A stretch of DNA of 39,868 bases from contig JAHBXR010000039.1 of NCBI GenBank assembly GCA_019636335.1, positions 1 to 39,868 on the forward strand, written 5' to 3'. Position 1 is the stretch's first letter; the number at the start of each line of letters is the position of its first letter. The stretch comes from Pirellulales bacterium. Its GTDB lineage: Bacteria; Planctomycetota; Planctomycetia; Pirellulales; JAEUIK01. Shown here piece after piece: positions 8,340 to 15,926 of the stretch. The notes below the pieces were generated by a model that was given only the letters and a program-made list of their open reading frames with translations, was not told the origin of the DNA and searched no databases. The position numbers and the translations under genes are program-made.

Positions 8340-9077
8340 TCAATCCGAGGGGAAGGGAACCGGCTCGCCGTTCAGCTCGCTGAGCGCGTTGCGCGCGGCG
8401 CGCTGTTCGGCCTCTTTCTTGTTGCGTCCCCAGGCAGGCTCGTAACGATTGCGGCCGATCTGGGCCGAGATCTTGAAGCACTTGCTGTGATCGGGCCCCT
8501 TCTCGTCGAGCAACTGGTAGGTCGGCGTGGTGCCGTATTCGCGCTGCGCCAGTTGCTGCAGGATCGACTTGAAGTTTCCGCCGTGATCGCCGCCGGCCGC
8601 GGCGTCGATTTCGGCCGCCATGTGCCGCATGATAAAGGTCCGCGAAGCCGTGTCGCCCCCGTCGAGATAGATGGCCGCGACCAACGATTCGAACACGTCG
8701 GCCAAGAGCGACATCGGCACCGAGGCGTGCGTTGTCATGCCCTTGCCCAGGATCAGAAACTCCTCGAGGCCGAGCGCCTCGCTCACCTTGGCGCACGTCT
8801 GGCGGCTGACGACGATCGACTTGATCTTCGTGAGCTCCCCCTCGAGATGCTCGGGGAAGCGACGGAAGAGGGCCTCGCAAACGACCGCCCCCAGGATCGA
8901 ATCGCCGAGGAACTCGAGCCGCTCGTTCGACGCTAAACGATGCCGGGCTCCGGACGCATGCGTCAGAGCAAACCGCAACAGCGATTTGCTCTTAAACGTA
9001 TAGCCGATCCTCTTTTCGCAACGGTCCAGTTCGGATTCGAATTCCGTCGTAGAAGCTGGATCGAGTTCGGGCGACAT
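8340..9077 (-). CDS. rnc: Ribonuclease III
   Basis: Double-strand-specific endoribonuclease that matures rRNA and some mRNAs. The 245-residue product shows the signature NERLEFLGDS followed by the second catalytic cluster DVFES, so both halves of the acidic Mg-binding site are present. A C-terminal double-stranded RNA-binding domain follows over about the last 75 residues (YQLLDEKGPDHSKCF ... RNKKEAEQRAARNAL). Length is normal for the family. I chose the ATG at 9077, which has an AGG 8 bases upstream, over an in-frame GTG at 9095. Its neighbour downstream is the tRNA-thiolation-like gene, consistent with an RNA-maturation pair. Confidence 0.96.
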   Translation of the reverse strand: MSPELDPASTTEFESELDRCEKRIGYTFKSKSLLRFALTHASGARHRLASNERLEFLGDSILGAVVCEALFRRFPEHLEGELTKIKSIVVSRQTCAKVSEALGLEEFLILGKGMTTHASVPMSLLADVFESLVAAIYLDGGDTASRTFIMRHMAAEIDAAAGGDHGGNFKSILQQLAQREYGTTPTYQLLDEKGPDHSKCFKISAQIGRNRYEPAWGRNKKEAEQRAARNALSELNGEPVPFPSD

Positions 9078-9270
9078 ACGAAGAACCTGAGCCACGCGGC
9101 AACGATGAAGGAGCCGGCATTCGCCCGATCAACGCTAGGTTCGGCCGAGTGCTGAATCCCGAGATGGCTACGCAGAAACCCGCCAGACGAAGCGGCGCGC
9201 AGCAACGCAACCCTAACCGCCATCATGGCTTTTGTCAATCCGCGGCAGCGGAAACGCACTGCCTGATCGA

Positions 9271-9945
9271 TCAGCTCGCCGGCGTTTCGATGCGTCGCAC
9301 GAGCACTTTGCCCGCCATCTCGCGGCTGAGACTGATCCGTCGATCCCCGGTTTGCAGCGTGATGACCCCGGCCGAAGGGTGATTCTCGACCACCGTGCCC
9401 GTGTCGCCGATGGCCAGCCCGCCGTCGGTCAGATAGCGCAGAAAGTCGGGCGACTGATCGAGCACCCGTTCGAGCGCGAAGTGTGTGTCGCTGTCGCAAT
9501 CGGTCAGCGGCTCGCCATGCGCGGCCCGCAGGCGGCCCCCCGCGTCGGGGATGGGGTCGCCGTGTGGATCGCGATCGGGGTGCCCCAAATACTCGTCGAT
9601 CCGATCGATCAAACGATCGGAGACGGCGTGCTCGATATTCTCGGCCTCGGCGTGGATCTCGTCCCAGGAGAGTCCCAGTGTGGTCGCAAGAAACAGTTCG
9701 ACCAGGCGGTGCCGGCGCAACATCCGCAAGGCAAGCTGCTCGCCGGCCGGCGTGAGTCGCACGCCTCGATGCGCCTGATAGATGACCAGATCGGCCTCTC
9801 CCAAACGCTGCAGCATCGACGTGACGCTGCCGGGCGTGAGACCGAGTCGCCGCGCCACTTCTCCGGTGGCGGCCGTCGGCGAGCCCGATTCGGAGCATGC
9901 CTGGTAGATTGTTTTGACGTAGTCTTCGACGCGCAGGCTTTCCAA
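9271..9945 (-). CDS. DtxR/MntR family metal-dependent transcription regulator
   Basis: 224-residue metalloregulator with an N-terminal winged helix (about 20-65, GEVARRLGLTPGSVTSMLQRL), a dimerisation/metal domain (about 70-140) and a C-terminal FeoA/SH3-like domain. In DtxR-style numbering the ancillary ligands H79, E83 and H98 are present and the primary site has E102, E105 and H106, with D8 near the N-terminus. Having Glu rather than Cys at 102, plus Asp at 8, resembles the manganese sensor MntR more than the iron sensors DtxR/IdeR, so manganese sensing is the better guess. It would bind DNA when metal-loaded and repress metal uptake genes; none lie beside it. The start appears to be TTG at 9945 with GGGGG upstream, as I see no ATG or GTG that fits. 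Confidence 0.88.
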   Translation of the reverse strand: MESLRVEDYVKTIYQACSESGSPTAATGEVARRLGLTPGSVTSMLQRLGEADLVIYQAHRGVRLTPAGEQLALRMLRRHRLVELFLATTLGLSWDEIHAEAENIEHAVSDRLIDRIDEYLGHPDRDPHGDPIPDAGGRLRAAHGEPLTDCDSDTHFALERVLDQSPDFLRYLTDGGLAIGDTGTVVENHPSAGVITLQTGDRRISLSREMAGKVLVRRIETPAS

Positions 9946-10017
9946 ACCGACCCCCGTCGAGTTGCTAGCTGCCAGGATTTCCCTGCGATCAATCGTATCG
10001 CATGCGGCGAACGTCGC

Positions 10018-10860
10018 CTAGGCGTTGGCCGCGGCCTCGCGTTGGGCGGCGCGATCCATTTGCTCTTGGAAACGCTTTGAGATCAGCTTGAGCAACCACG
10101 TCGGAAACAGCCGTTTCAGACGCCAGTAGAAGCGTCCCTCGGCAGGCAGTATCACGTAGAATTGTCTCGTGCCGATCGCCCGCACCGCCGCTTCCGCCAC
10201 GTCCTCGGCGGTGAACTTCGAGCGTTTGAACTCGCGCTGGGCCAGATCCTTCATCCGCGTTTCGGCGAAGCGTCCGTCGTTGAGCAGGTTCGTGGGGAAG
10301 AACGAAGGACAAATGCACGACACGCCGATGTTGAAGGGCTTCAGCTCGCTGTAGAGGGTCTCGGACAAGGCGAGCATGCCCGCCTTCGACACGTTGTAGC
10401 CCGCCATGCCGGGCGCCGAGACGATCGCCGCCATCGAGGCGGTGTTGAGAATGTGCGCGCCGCGCGGATTCTCCTTCATCCAGTCGATGAAGGTGTGGCA
10501 GCCGTAGATGCCGTTCCACAGGTTGATGTCGAGAATCCAGCGCCAGTTGTCGAGCGTGAATTGTCCCACGTTGCCGGCGCCGGCCACCCCCGCGTTGTTG
10601 ACCAGCAGATCGAGCTGCGACCAGGCGGCACGCAATCGCTCGGCCAAGGCCTGCCATTGTTGGGGGTCGGCCACGTCGAGTCGTTCGACGCGTCCCTCGC
10701 CCCCCGCGCGGCGGACCTGCTCGAGCGTCTCGGCAGCGGCCGCTTCGTTGATGTCGCAGATAGCGATGTTCCAACCGTCGCGCGCGAGCCGCAACGCCAG
10801 GGCACGCCCCAGGCCACTTGCGGCGCCGGTAATAATCGCATTGCGTCGAGCGGTCGTCAT
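10018..10860 (-). CDS. Short-chain dehydrogenase/reductase (SDR family)
   Basis: 280-residue NAD(P)-dependent oxidoreductase. The Rossmann motif is TGAASGLG (11-18), NNAG follows at 88-91, and the catalytic triad is S142, Y155 and K159 (YNVSK). The C-terminal 60 residues are basic and hydrophobic (FYWRLKRLFPTWLLKLISKRF), as in SDRs that associate with membranes and act on lipid-like substrates; the substrate is not evident. The ATG at 10860 overlaps the TGA of the upstream zinc-ribbon membrane protein by four bases (ATGA) and also has AGGAAAA 9 bases before it, so the two are probably translated in a coupled manner. Confidence 0.92.
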   Translation of the reverse strand: MTTARRNAIITGAASGLGRALALRLARDGWNIAICDINEAAAAETLEQVRRAGGEGRVERLDVADPQQWQALAERLRAAWSQLDLLVNNAGVAGAGNVGQFTLDNWRWILDINLWNGIYGCHTFIDWMKENPRGAHILNTASMAAIVSAPGMAGYNVSKAGMLALSETLYSELKPFNIGVSCICPSFFPTNLLNDGRFAETRMKDLAQREFKRSKFTAEDVAEAAVRAIGTRQFYVILPAEGRFYWRLKRLFPTWLLKLISKRFQEQMDRAAQREAAANA

Positions 10861-11384
10861 CGGCGTGGTTTTCCTGGGGGGCGTTTCGATTCTGCCATGC
10901 CGAACCAGGCGCCCGCCGTCAGGAGCCCCCCCAGCAGCGAGACCCCCGCCGCGACATACGTCCAGCGACGGTGCCACGCCTCGTACGCGCGGCTGACCTT
11001 CACCACTTCCGGCTCCCTGGGATCGAGTCCCATGCGCAAAATCTTGTACTGTTGGGCCAGGTCGGCCGGCGGGTACTGGGAGACTTCTTCTCGAATCTCC
11101 TGGGGCACGACGTAGATACCCCCGGGCATGTTGACCACCTGGTAGCCCAGCCACCCGAGCCCCAACAACAAGACGAGCGCTCCGAGGAGGGTGTAGCCCT
11201 GCCGTGGTCCCCAGCTCGTGGCGGCACGTGGCGCGCTGCCGACCCGTTCGAGGTCGCCCAAGTGCCGCATCGTGGGCACATCGAGCGTCTTTCCACAAGT
11301 GCAGGTGACGGTGAGGCCGGCCTTGGTCGAATCGACCTCGATCTTCTGGCCGCACGTGCAGGGTAAGAGATACGCGAGTTTCAT
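10857..11384 (-). CDS. Small zinc-ribbon membrane protein, function unknown
   Basis: 175-residue protein. The N-terminal 40 residues carry two CxC pairs (C9/C11 in PCTCGQKIEV and C28/C30 in TCTCGKTLDV), a split zinc-ribbon pattern common in Planctomycete membrane proteins. Two predicted membrane helices follow, at about 64-84 (YTLLGALVLLLGLGWLGYQVV) and 142-163, with a 55-residue loop between them. The C-terminus is basic (AESKRPPGKPRR) and probably cytoplasmic. The start at 11384 places the CxC motif at its usual distance from the N-terminus; the frame is open upstream to 11516 but that stretch looks non-coding. The gene overlaps the following SDR by four bases. I do not know its role. Confidence 0.8.
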   Translation of the reverse strand: MKLAYLLPCTCGQKIEVDSTKAGLTVTCTCGKTLDVPTMRHLGDLERVGSAPRAATSWGPRQGYTLLGALVLLLGLGWLGYQVVNMPGGIYVVPQEIREEVSQYPPADLAQQYKILRMGLDPREPEVVKVSRAYEAWHRRWTYVAAGVSLLGGLLTAGAWFGMAESKRPPGKPRR

Positions 11385-11457
11385 GCGGCAGCCGACGTCG
11401 GAATCTTGGAAGCGAGTTTGTACGAAGCGAAGGCCAGGAAGGGCATCTCCAGCGGCA

Positions 11458-12248
11458 CTAGGAGTCCGGCACCGCCGAGCCGCGGTTGGCCCACCAGGGC
11501 AAGCTGATGGCGCCATCGATCAGCAGCGAGCCCCCCGTCATGTAGTCACTCTCGGGATCGGCCAGGAAGACGACCGCGCGGCCGATCTCTTCGGGACGTC
11601 CCAGCCGGCCCCAGGGGAGCTTGCTGCCAGCGGCCTGAATCTGCTCTTCCGTGGCGAAGCTCCGTTCCCCCGGCGTATCGATCCAGCCCGGGTGTACGAG
11701 GTTGACCCGGATGCGATGTTCGGCCAGTTCGATGGCGGCCGTTCGCGCCATGTGATCGATGGCGGCCTTCGACATATTGTAGGCCATCGACCGGGGTACG
11801 GCGAGGAAGGCATGGGGCGAACTGACGATCACGATCGCCCCGCCACCCCCCTGCGTCAGCATCTGCCTGGCCGCGGTCCGCAACAGGTGAAAGCGCCCCA
11901 CATGGTGACGTCGACGGTGCGGCGAAAGGCGTCGAGGTCCGCTTCGTAGAACGGTTCGCGACGGCTCGCCGCGGCGTTCGAGACGGCGATGTCGAGCCGG
12001 CCGAACTCCTGCACGGTAGCCTCGACCATGGCGGCCACGGCGTTGTGGTCGGCCACGTCGGCCCGCACGACCAGCGCGCGTCGTCCGGCCTGGCGCACCT
12101 CGGCCGCCACCTCTTCCGCCTCGTCGGGGTGCGAGCGGTAGTTGATCGCCACGTCGGCGCCCGCCCGTGCCAATGCGACCGCGGTTGCGCGACCAATTCC
12201 ACGACTCGCGCCGGTGACCAGAGCCGTTTTGCCTGAGAGATTTGCCAC
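11458..12248 (-). pseudogene. Short-chain dehydrogenase (SDR family) split by a one-base frameshift
   Basis: Two overlapping frames together make one SDR of about 265 residues. The upstream part (from 12248) holds TGASRGIG and a NAA motif in AVSNAAASRRE, and reads to VDVTMWGAF before running out of frame to a stop at 11856. The downstream part resumes with FHLLRTAARQML, has YNMSK and ends normally at 11458. Restoring one base in the TTTCACC stretch (about 11886-11893) joins them as MWGAFHLLR, the expected SDR sequence. The GTG at 12248 gives the family-like opening VANLSGKTALVTGAS; an ATG at 12302 is an alternative. It may be a recent pseudogene or a one-base sequence error; the rest of both halves looks fully conserved, which favours a recent event or an error. 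Confidence 0.8.
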
Positions 12249-12549
12249 GCCGATCTCGCCTGATTTGCCGTTGCGCCCACCGCGTGATTCGTGCCGAGCC
12301 ATGCTAACCGTCCTGCCGAAGGCCGACAAGAACAGCCTGCGCCGCGAGCGCGCGACACACGATTCGTGGACGAAAGAAAGAGATGACGACGCGCGGACGG
12401 GGAACTAAAATCGTTGCAAGTCGAATTCTTCTATGGCATATTTCGAAGGTCGACGATCGCGCTGTTCTGGCGCGAAAGGGAAAAAAGGGAAGTCCGCCGC
12501 GCGTCGCGCGGCGGTTGGTTCAGCGCACTGTGTCACGAAGCGAGACGGC
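12249..12549. other. 301-bp divergent gap between the broken SDR and hisA
   Basis: This gap must hold the promoters of both divergent genes, but I see no convincing -35/-10 pair. The reading frame of hisA is open through 12433-12549, yet the extension is full of Arg/Lys/Ala and unlike HisA. The one clear structure is the hairpin at 12494-12514. Confidence 0.5.
12494..12514 (+). promoter_or_regulatory. GC-only hairpin in the hisA leader
   Basis: A perfect 9-bp stem, CCGCCGCGC (12494-12502) with GCGCGGCGG (12506-12514), closes a 3-base loop 35 bp before the hisA ATG. No T-run follows, so it is not a typical terminator; it could affect leader stability or translation. Function is not shown. Confidence 0.5.
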
Positions 12550-13281
12550 ATGACGATCTGGCCGGCGATCGATCTCCGCGGTGGCATGTGCGTGCGTCTC
12601 CAGCAGGGAGACTACGGGCGCGAAACCGTCTTCGGCGATGACCCCGCCCAGATGGCCCGTCACTGGATCGAGCTGGGGGGCGCATGCCTGCACCTGGTCG
12701 ATCTCGATGGCGCGCGAGATGGCCGGCCGACCAACCTGGAGAGCATCCGCCGCATCCGTCAGGCGGTGCAGGTGCCGCTCGAGCTGGGTGGCGGCATTCG
12801 CGACGAAGAGACGATCCGAGCCCTCGCCGACGAAGGCATCGACCGGCTGGTCGTGGGGACGAAGGCGATCAAAGAACCCGATTGGTTCCGTGCCATGTGC
12901 CGGAAATTTCCGCATCGGCTCGTGCTCGGGCTCGACGCGCGCGACGGCCATGTCGCCACCGACGGCTGGCTCGAGACCAGCTCGGTGCAGGCCACGACGC
13001 TCGCCGAGCAGTTCGCCGACGAGCCGCTCGCGGCTATCGTCTACACGGACATCGCCACCGACGGCATGCTGGCCGGCCCCAATCTCGGGGCGCTGGCCGA
13101 AATGCGTCGCGCCACCGAACTGCCCCTTGTGGCGTCGGGGGGGGTCACCACGGTCGAAGACATCGCCCGGCTGACCGCCGCGCGGATGGATGGCGCGATC
13201 GTGGGTCGCGCCTTGTACGAAGGAAAGCTCGATCTGGCCGCCGCGCTCGAGGCAGCCAAACCTGTGACGAAAGGAACGTGA
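12550..13281 (+). CDS. hisA: ProFAR isomerase, histidine biosynthesis
   Basis: 1-(5-phosphoribosyl)-5-[(5-phosphoribosylamino)methylideneamino]imidazole-4-carboxamide isomerase, the fourth histidine pathway step, an Amadori rearrangement in the cytoplasm. The 243-residue TIM barrel shows catalytic D8 in PAIDLRGG and D129 in LGLDARDG, the phosphate-binding LELGGGIR and VASGGVTT loops and the DIATDGMLAGPN segment. The ATG at 12550 gives the family-typical start MTIWPAIDLRGG; the frame is open upstream to 12433, but those 39 basic residues do not belong to HisA. It is not in a his operon here: the next gene is an EF-G-like GTPase 96 bp downstream on the same strand. Confidence 0.96.
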   Translation: MTIWPAIDLRGGMCVRLQQGDYGRETVFGDDPAQMARHWIELGGACLHLVDLDGARDGRPTNLESIRRIRQAVQVPLELGGGIRDEETIRALADEGIDRLVVGTKAIKEPDWFRAMCRKFPHRLVLGLDARDGHVATDGWLETSSVQATTLAEQFADEPLAAIVYTDIATDGMLAGPNLGALAEMRRATELPLVASGGVTTVEDIARLTAARMDGAIVGRALYEGKLDLAAALEAAKPVTKGT

Positions 13282-13377
13282 AGAAGCCCGAAGCTAGAGA
13301 CAGCGATCGGCCGAGGCTCACGCGCCCCGCGCCGTTGTGAGAAAAACATTGCGTTAAAACCATTGAGGGAAGCTCGC

Positions 13378-15477
13378 ATGTCTAAACACAACGTGGCTGA
13401 TATTCGCAACATTGTCTTTTGTGGTCACGGGTCGAGCGGCAAGACGACCTTGATCGACCACCTTCTCTTCATCACCAAAGCGGTCAACCGCGAAGGCAGC
13501 GTCGACCAGCACACCAGCATCTGCGACTTCGACGAAGAAGAAAAGCACCATCGCTATACGATCGAGTCGAAGGTCGCGCATTTCGAGTACGGCGGCAAAC
13601 GCTTCAACGTGCTCGATACGCCCGGTTATCCCGACTATATCGGCCAGACGATCGGCGCGCTGCGCGCCGCCGACACGGCCGCCATCGTCATCAACGCGCA
13701 TGCCGGCATCGAAGTGAACACCCGCCGCGTCTTTCACGAGGCGGGGGACGCCGGCCTGGGACGCATCATCGTCATCAACAAGCTCGACACCGAGAACATC
13801 GATTTCCCCAAGCTCGTCGGCAACATCCAGGAGCTGTGGGGCAAGAAGTGCGTGCCGCTCAACGTGCCGCTGGGAGTCAGCCACGATTTCCGCGGCGTCG
13901 CCAGCACGCAGCACGTGCCGGCCGATATCGCCGGGGCGGCGATCGATCCCAACTCGTTTCACGATTCGCTGATCGAATCGATCATCGAGGTGGATGAGGA
14001 AGCGACGGCTCGTTACTTCGACGGCGTCGAACCCACGGACGAGGAAGTCTCGCGGCTGATCGTGCAGGCGGTGGCCGAAGGGACGCTCATTCCCATCGTC
14101 TGCGTGGCGGGCAAGAGTAATCTCGGCGTGACCGAGTTGCTCGACGCGCTCACCATCTGCGCCCTGCCTCCCGATCGCGTCCGCCGCACGGCCACGAACC
14201 CGGCCGGCGAGCAGGTCGAGCTGCAGGCCGATCCCGCCGGTCCGCTCGCCGCGCAGGTCTTCAAGACGCGGATCGACCCGTTCGTGCAAAAGCTGAGCTT
14301 CGTTCGCATCTATTCCGGCACGTTCAAGAAGGACGATACCGTCCACGTTTCCGGCGCGCGCAAGTCGATCAAGCTGCCGCAATTGCTCGAGGTGCAGGCG
14401 AACGAGACGAAGCCCATCGAGGTGGCCTCGGCCGGCGACATCGTCGCCGTGGCCAAGACCGACGATCTGCACACCGGCACGTCGCTGGGCGAGTTCGAGT
14501 TGCCGGCGATCCGCTTCCCCACGCCGATGGTCGGCCTGGCCGCCACCCCCAAGGCGCGCGGCGACGAAGCGAAGCTCTCGGGAGCCTTACACAAGGTGCT
14601 CGAAGAGGATCCCACCTTCCACCTCGATCACGACCTGCAGACGAAAGAGCTGGTCATCACCGGCATGAGCGAATTGCACTTGCAGGTGATTCAGGAGCGG
14701 CTCAAGCGCCGCGACAAGGTCGAGGTCGATACGAAGGACCCCAAGATCCCCTATCGCGAAACGATCCAGACCAAGGCCGAAGGGAGCTACCGCCACAAGA
14801 AGCAGACGGGGGGTCGGGGCCAGTTCGGCGAAGTCCACATTCGCATGTTTCCGCTGCCCGGCGGCACCAAGATCGAGGATTTCGCCAACAAGTCGCACTT
14901 TCCCTCGATGCGCGAGTACCACTACGACCCGATCCACAATTTCCTCTGGGTCGATTCGATCGTCGGTGGCTCGATTCCGAACAATTTCCTGCCGGCGGTG
15001 GAAAAGGGCTTCAAGGAACGCCTCGACCGCGGCGTCGTGGCGGGGCATCGCATCGAGAACGTCTGCGTCGAAGTTCACTTCGGCAAGCACCATCCGGTCG
15101 ATAGTTCCGAAGCAGCCTTCAAAACGGCCGGCTCGATGGCCTTCCGCAACGTGTTTCAACAGGCCAGGCCGAGCCTGCTCGAACCGATCGTCACGCTGCA
15201 CGTGACCGTGCCCGCGCAAAAGCTGGGCGATATCAACAGCGACATGTCGGGACGCCGCGGCCGGGTGATCGGCATGGACTCGGCTGGCGGCGATCTCACG
15301 ACCGTGACGGCCGAAGTGCCGCTGGCCGAGGTCACCAGCTACGCCCGCAGCCTGTCGAGCATCACGGGGGGGCAAGGGAGCTACACGATGGAGTTCGCCC
15401 GCTACGATGTCGTGCCGGGCAATATCCAGAAAGAGATCATGGAAAAGGCCGTCCTCCATCCAGAAGAGGAGGAATAG
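13378..15477 (+). CDS. EF-G-like translational GTPase (second EF-G type)
   Basis: 699-residue protein with the full EF-G domain order. G1 is GHGSSGKT (16-23), G3 is DTPGYPDY and G4 is NKLD; the later EF-G domains (GRGQFGEVHIRMFPL, MSGRRGRVIGMD) are intact. The region that in classical EF-G reads RGITI (switch I) here reads FDEEEKHHRYTIESK, so the invariant RGIT is missing. This marks the divergent EF-G2-type paralogues, whose roles are less clear and may include reduced GTPase activity or a function outside normal translocation. The ATG at 13378 follows GAGGGA by 7 bases. Planctomycetes commonly carry several EF-G paralogues. It may share a transcript with hisA. Confidence 0.88.
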   Translation: MSKHNVADIRNIVFCGHGSSGKTTLIDHLLFITKAVNREGSVDQHTSICDFDEEEKHHRYTIESKVAHFEYGGKRFNVLDTPGYPDYIGQTIGALRAADTAAIVINAHAGIEVNTRRVFHEAGDAGLGRIIVINKLDTENIDFPKLVGNIQELWGKKCVPLNVPLGVSHDFRGVASTQHVPADIAGAAIDPNSFHDSLIESIIEVDEEATARYFDGVEPTDEEVSRLIVQAVAEGTLIPIVCVAGKSNLGVTELLDALTICALPPDRVRRTATNPAGEQVELQADPAGPLAAQVFKTRIDPFVQKLSFVRIYSGTFKKDDTVHVSGARKSIKLPQLLEVQANETKPIEVASAGDIVAVAKTDDLHTGTSLGEFELPAIRFPTPMVGLAATPKARGDEAKLSGALHKVLEEDPTFHLDHDLQTKELVITGMSELHLQVIQERLKRRDKVEVDTKDPKIPYRETIQTKAEGSYRHKKQTGGRGQFGEVHIRMFPLPGGTKIEDFANKSHFPSMREYHYDPIHNFLWVDSIVGGSIPNNFLPAVEKGFKERLDRGVVAGHRIENVCVEVHFGKHHPVDSSEAAFKTAGSMAFRNVFQQARPSLLEPIVTLHVTVPAQKLGDINSDMSGRRGRVIGMDSAGGDLTTVTAEVPLAEVTSYARSLSSITGGQGSYTMEFARYDVVPGNIQKEIMEKAVLHPEEEE

Positions 15478-15491
15478 CGGCGCAAGCCTCG

Positions 15492-15516
15492 CCCCTCTCC
15501 CCTGGCGGGAGAGGGG
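15492..15516. repeat. GC-rich hairpin after the EF-G-like gene
   Basis: A perfect 10-bp stem, CCCCTCTCCC (15492-15501) with GGGAGAGGGG (15507-15516), encloses a 5-base loop and begins 15 bp after the stop codon. No T-run follows. Hairpins of this CCCTCTCCC/GGGAGAGGG type are widespread between genes in many GC-rich bacteria and may serve as transcript ends. Confidence 0.65.
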
Positions 15517-15618
15517 GCCGGGGCTGGGCGAGTTGGGGCCCGCCCCGCGCCCCAGCTTCGGCACTGGTTTTCGCCTCAACTTGCCGGCGATTTCCATCCG
15601 AAGAGTACGACAGGTCGC

Positions 15619-15647
15619 TTGATTTTGACGGTTGTGCCACCTAGGAT
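15619..15647 (+). promoter_or_regulatory. Candidate promoter of the cysE leader
   Basis: TTGATT (15619-15624) and TAGGAT (15642-15647) are separated by 17 bp, each matching the sigma-70 consensus at 4 of 6 positions. Transcription would start near 15655, about 90 bases before the Cys-rich leader ORF. This is pattern-based only. Confidence 0.35.
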
Positions 15648-15745
15648 TTAGCGCGTTCGGCCCCCAGGAACGGGGGTCGTCACATGCTGGATCGCCTGCC
15701 ATGCGCCACGCCACTTACCTAGTCTGCCGCGCACCCTTGGGCGAG

Positions 15746-15799
15746 ATGTCGATGCAGACCATCTGCGCCTGCCTCTGTCGCTGCGCGTGTCCGGCCTGA
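15746..15799 (+). CDS. Cysteine-rich leader peptide upstream of cysE
   Basis: A 17-codon ORF encodes MSMQTICACLCRCACPA, with cysteines at positions 7, 9, 11, 13 and 15, then TGA at 15797-15799. An in-frame ATG at 15701 would extend it to 32 residues; neither start has a strong ribosome-binding site, though GGGCGAG lies directly before 15746. Five Cys codons in nine are very unlikely by chance and the next gene makes the cysteine precursor O-acetylserine. The last Cys codon and the stop codon lie inside the terminator-like hairpin 15789-15805. Inferred role: ribosomes slow on Cys codons when cysteinyl-tRNA is scarce and block the hairpin. Polycysteine leader ORFs that act as cysteine-responsive attenuators are known in mycobacteria; I know of none described in Planctomycetes. 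Confidence 0.72.
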   Translation: MSMQTICACLCRCACPA

Positions 15800-15812
15800 C
15801 CGGACCTTTTTT
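15789..15812 (+). terminator. Attenuator-type terminator in the cysE leader
   Basis: Stem GTCCGG (15789-15794) pairs perfectly with CCGGAC (15800-15805) around the loop CCTGA, followed by C and six T residues (15807-15812). The stem is short but GC-rich. It lies 115 bp before cysE, inside the transcribed leader, so it cannot be the end of the upstream gene's message in any simple way. The 5' arm begins within the last Cys codon of the leader ORF and the leader stop codon is in the loop, so a ribosome stalled on the later Cys codons would cover the 5' arm. Confidence 0.68.
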
Positions 15813-15926
15813 CTGCCGCCCCATTCGTCGCGTGTCGTGTTTTCTTCCCCGCCAGGGTTTCGTTTCCCTTACTCGTTTGTGGTCTGCGCCTGAAGTCCTC
15901 GACCGGCGCGCCACGGAACCATCGCC

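Larger units (their letters stand above)
15478..15926. other. 449-bp gap holding the cysE leader region
   Basis: The left third holds a GC hairpin just past the EF-G-like stop. The remainder contains a candidate promoter (15619-15647), a small GC hairpin (15661-15676, CCCCC/GGGGG), a Cys-rich leader ORF (15746-15799), a terminator-like hairpin with a T-run (15789-15812) and about 114 bases before the cysE ATG. The last stretch is pyrimidine-rich and shows no further ORF. Confidence 0.6.

Noticed and set aside
9096..9270. Gap between rnc and the DtxR-type gene checked for a small RNA or gene
   Set aside because: No hairpin with T-run, no ORF with ribosome-binding site and no tRNA-like fold seen.
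12433..12549. In-frame N-terminal extension of hisA
   Set aside because: The 39 extra residues are Arg/Lys/Ala-rich and HisA proteins start at the IWPAIDLRGG motif; the segment also holds a hairpin.
15661..15676. CCCCC/GGGGG hairpin in the cysE leader as a separate terminator or riboswitch
   Set aside because: Only five pairs, no T-run, and it matches no riboswitch fold I recognise; kept only as part of the leader description.
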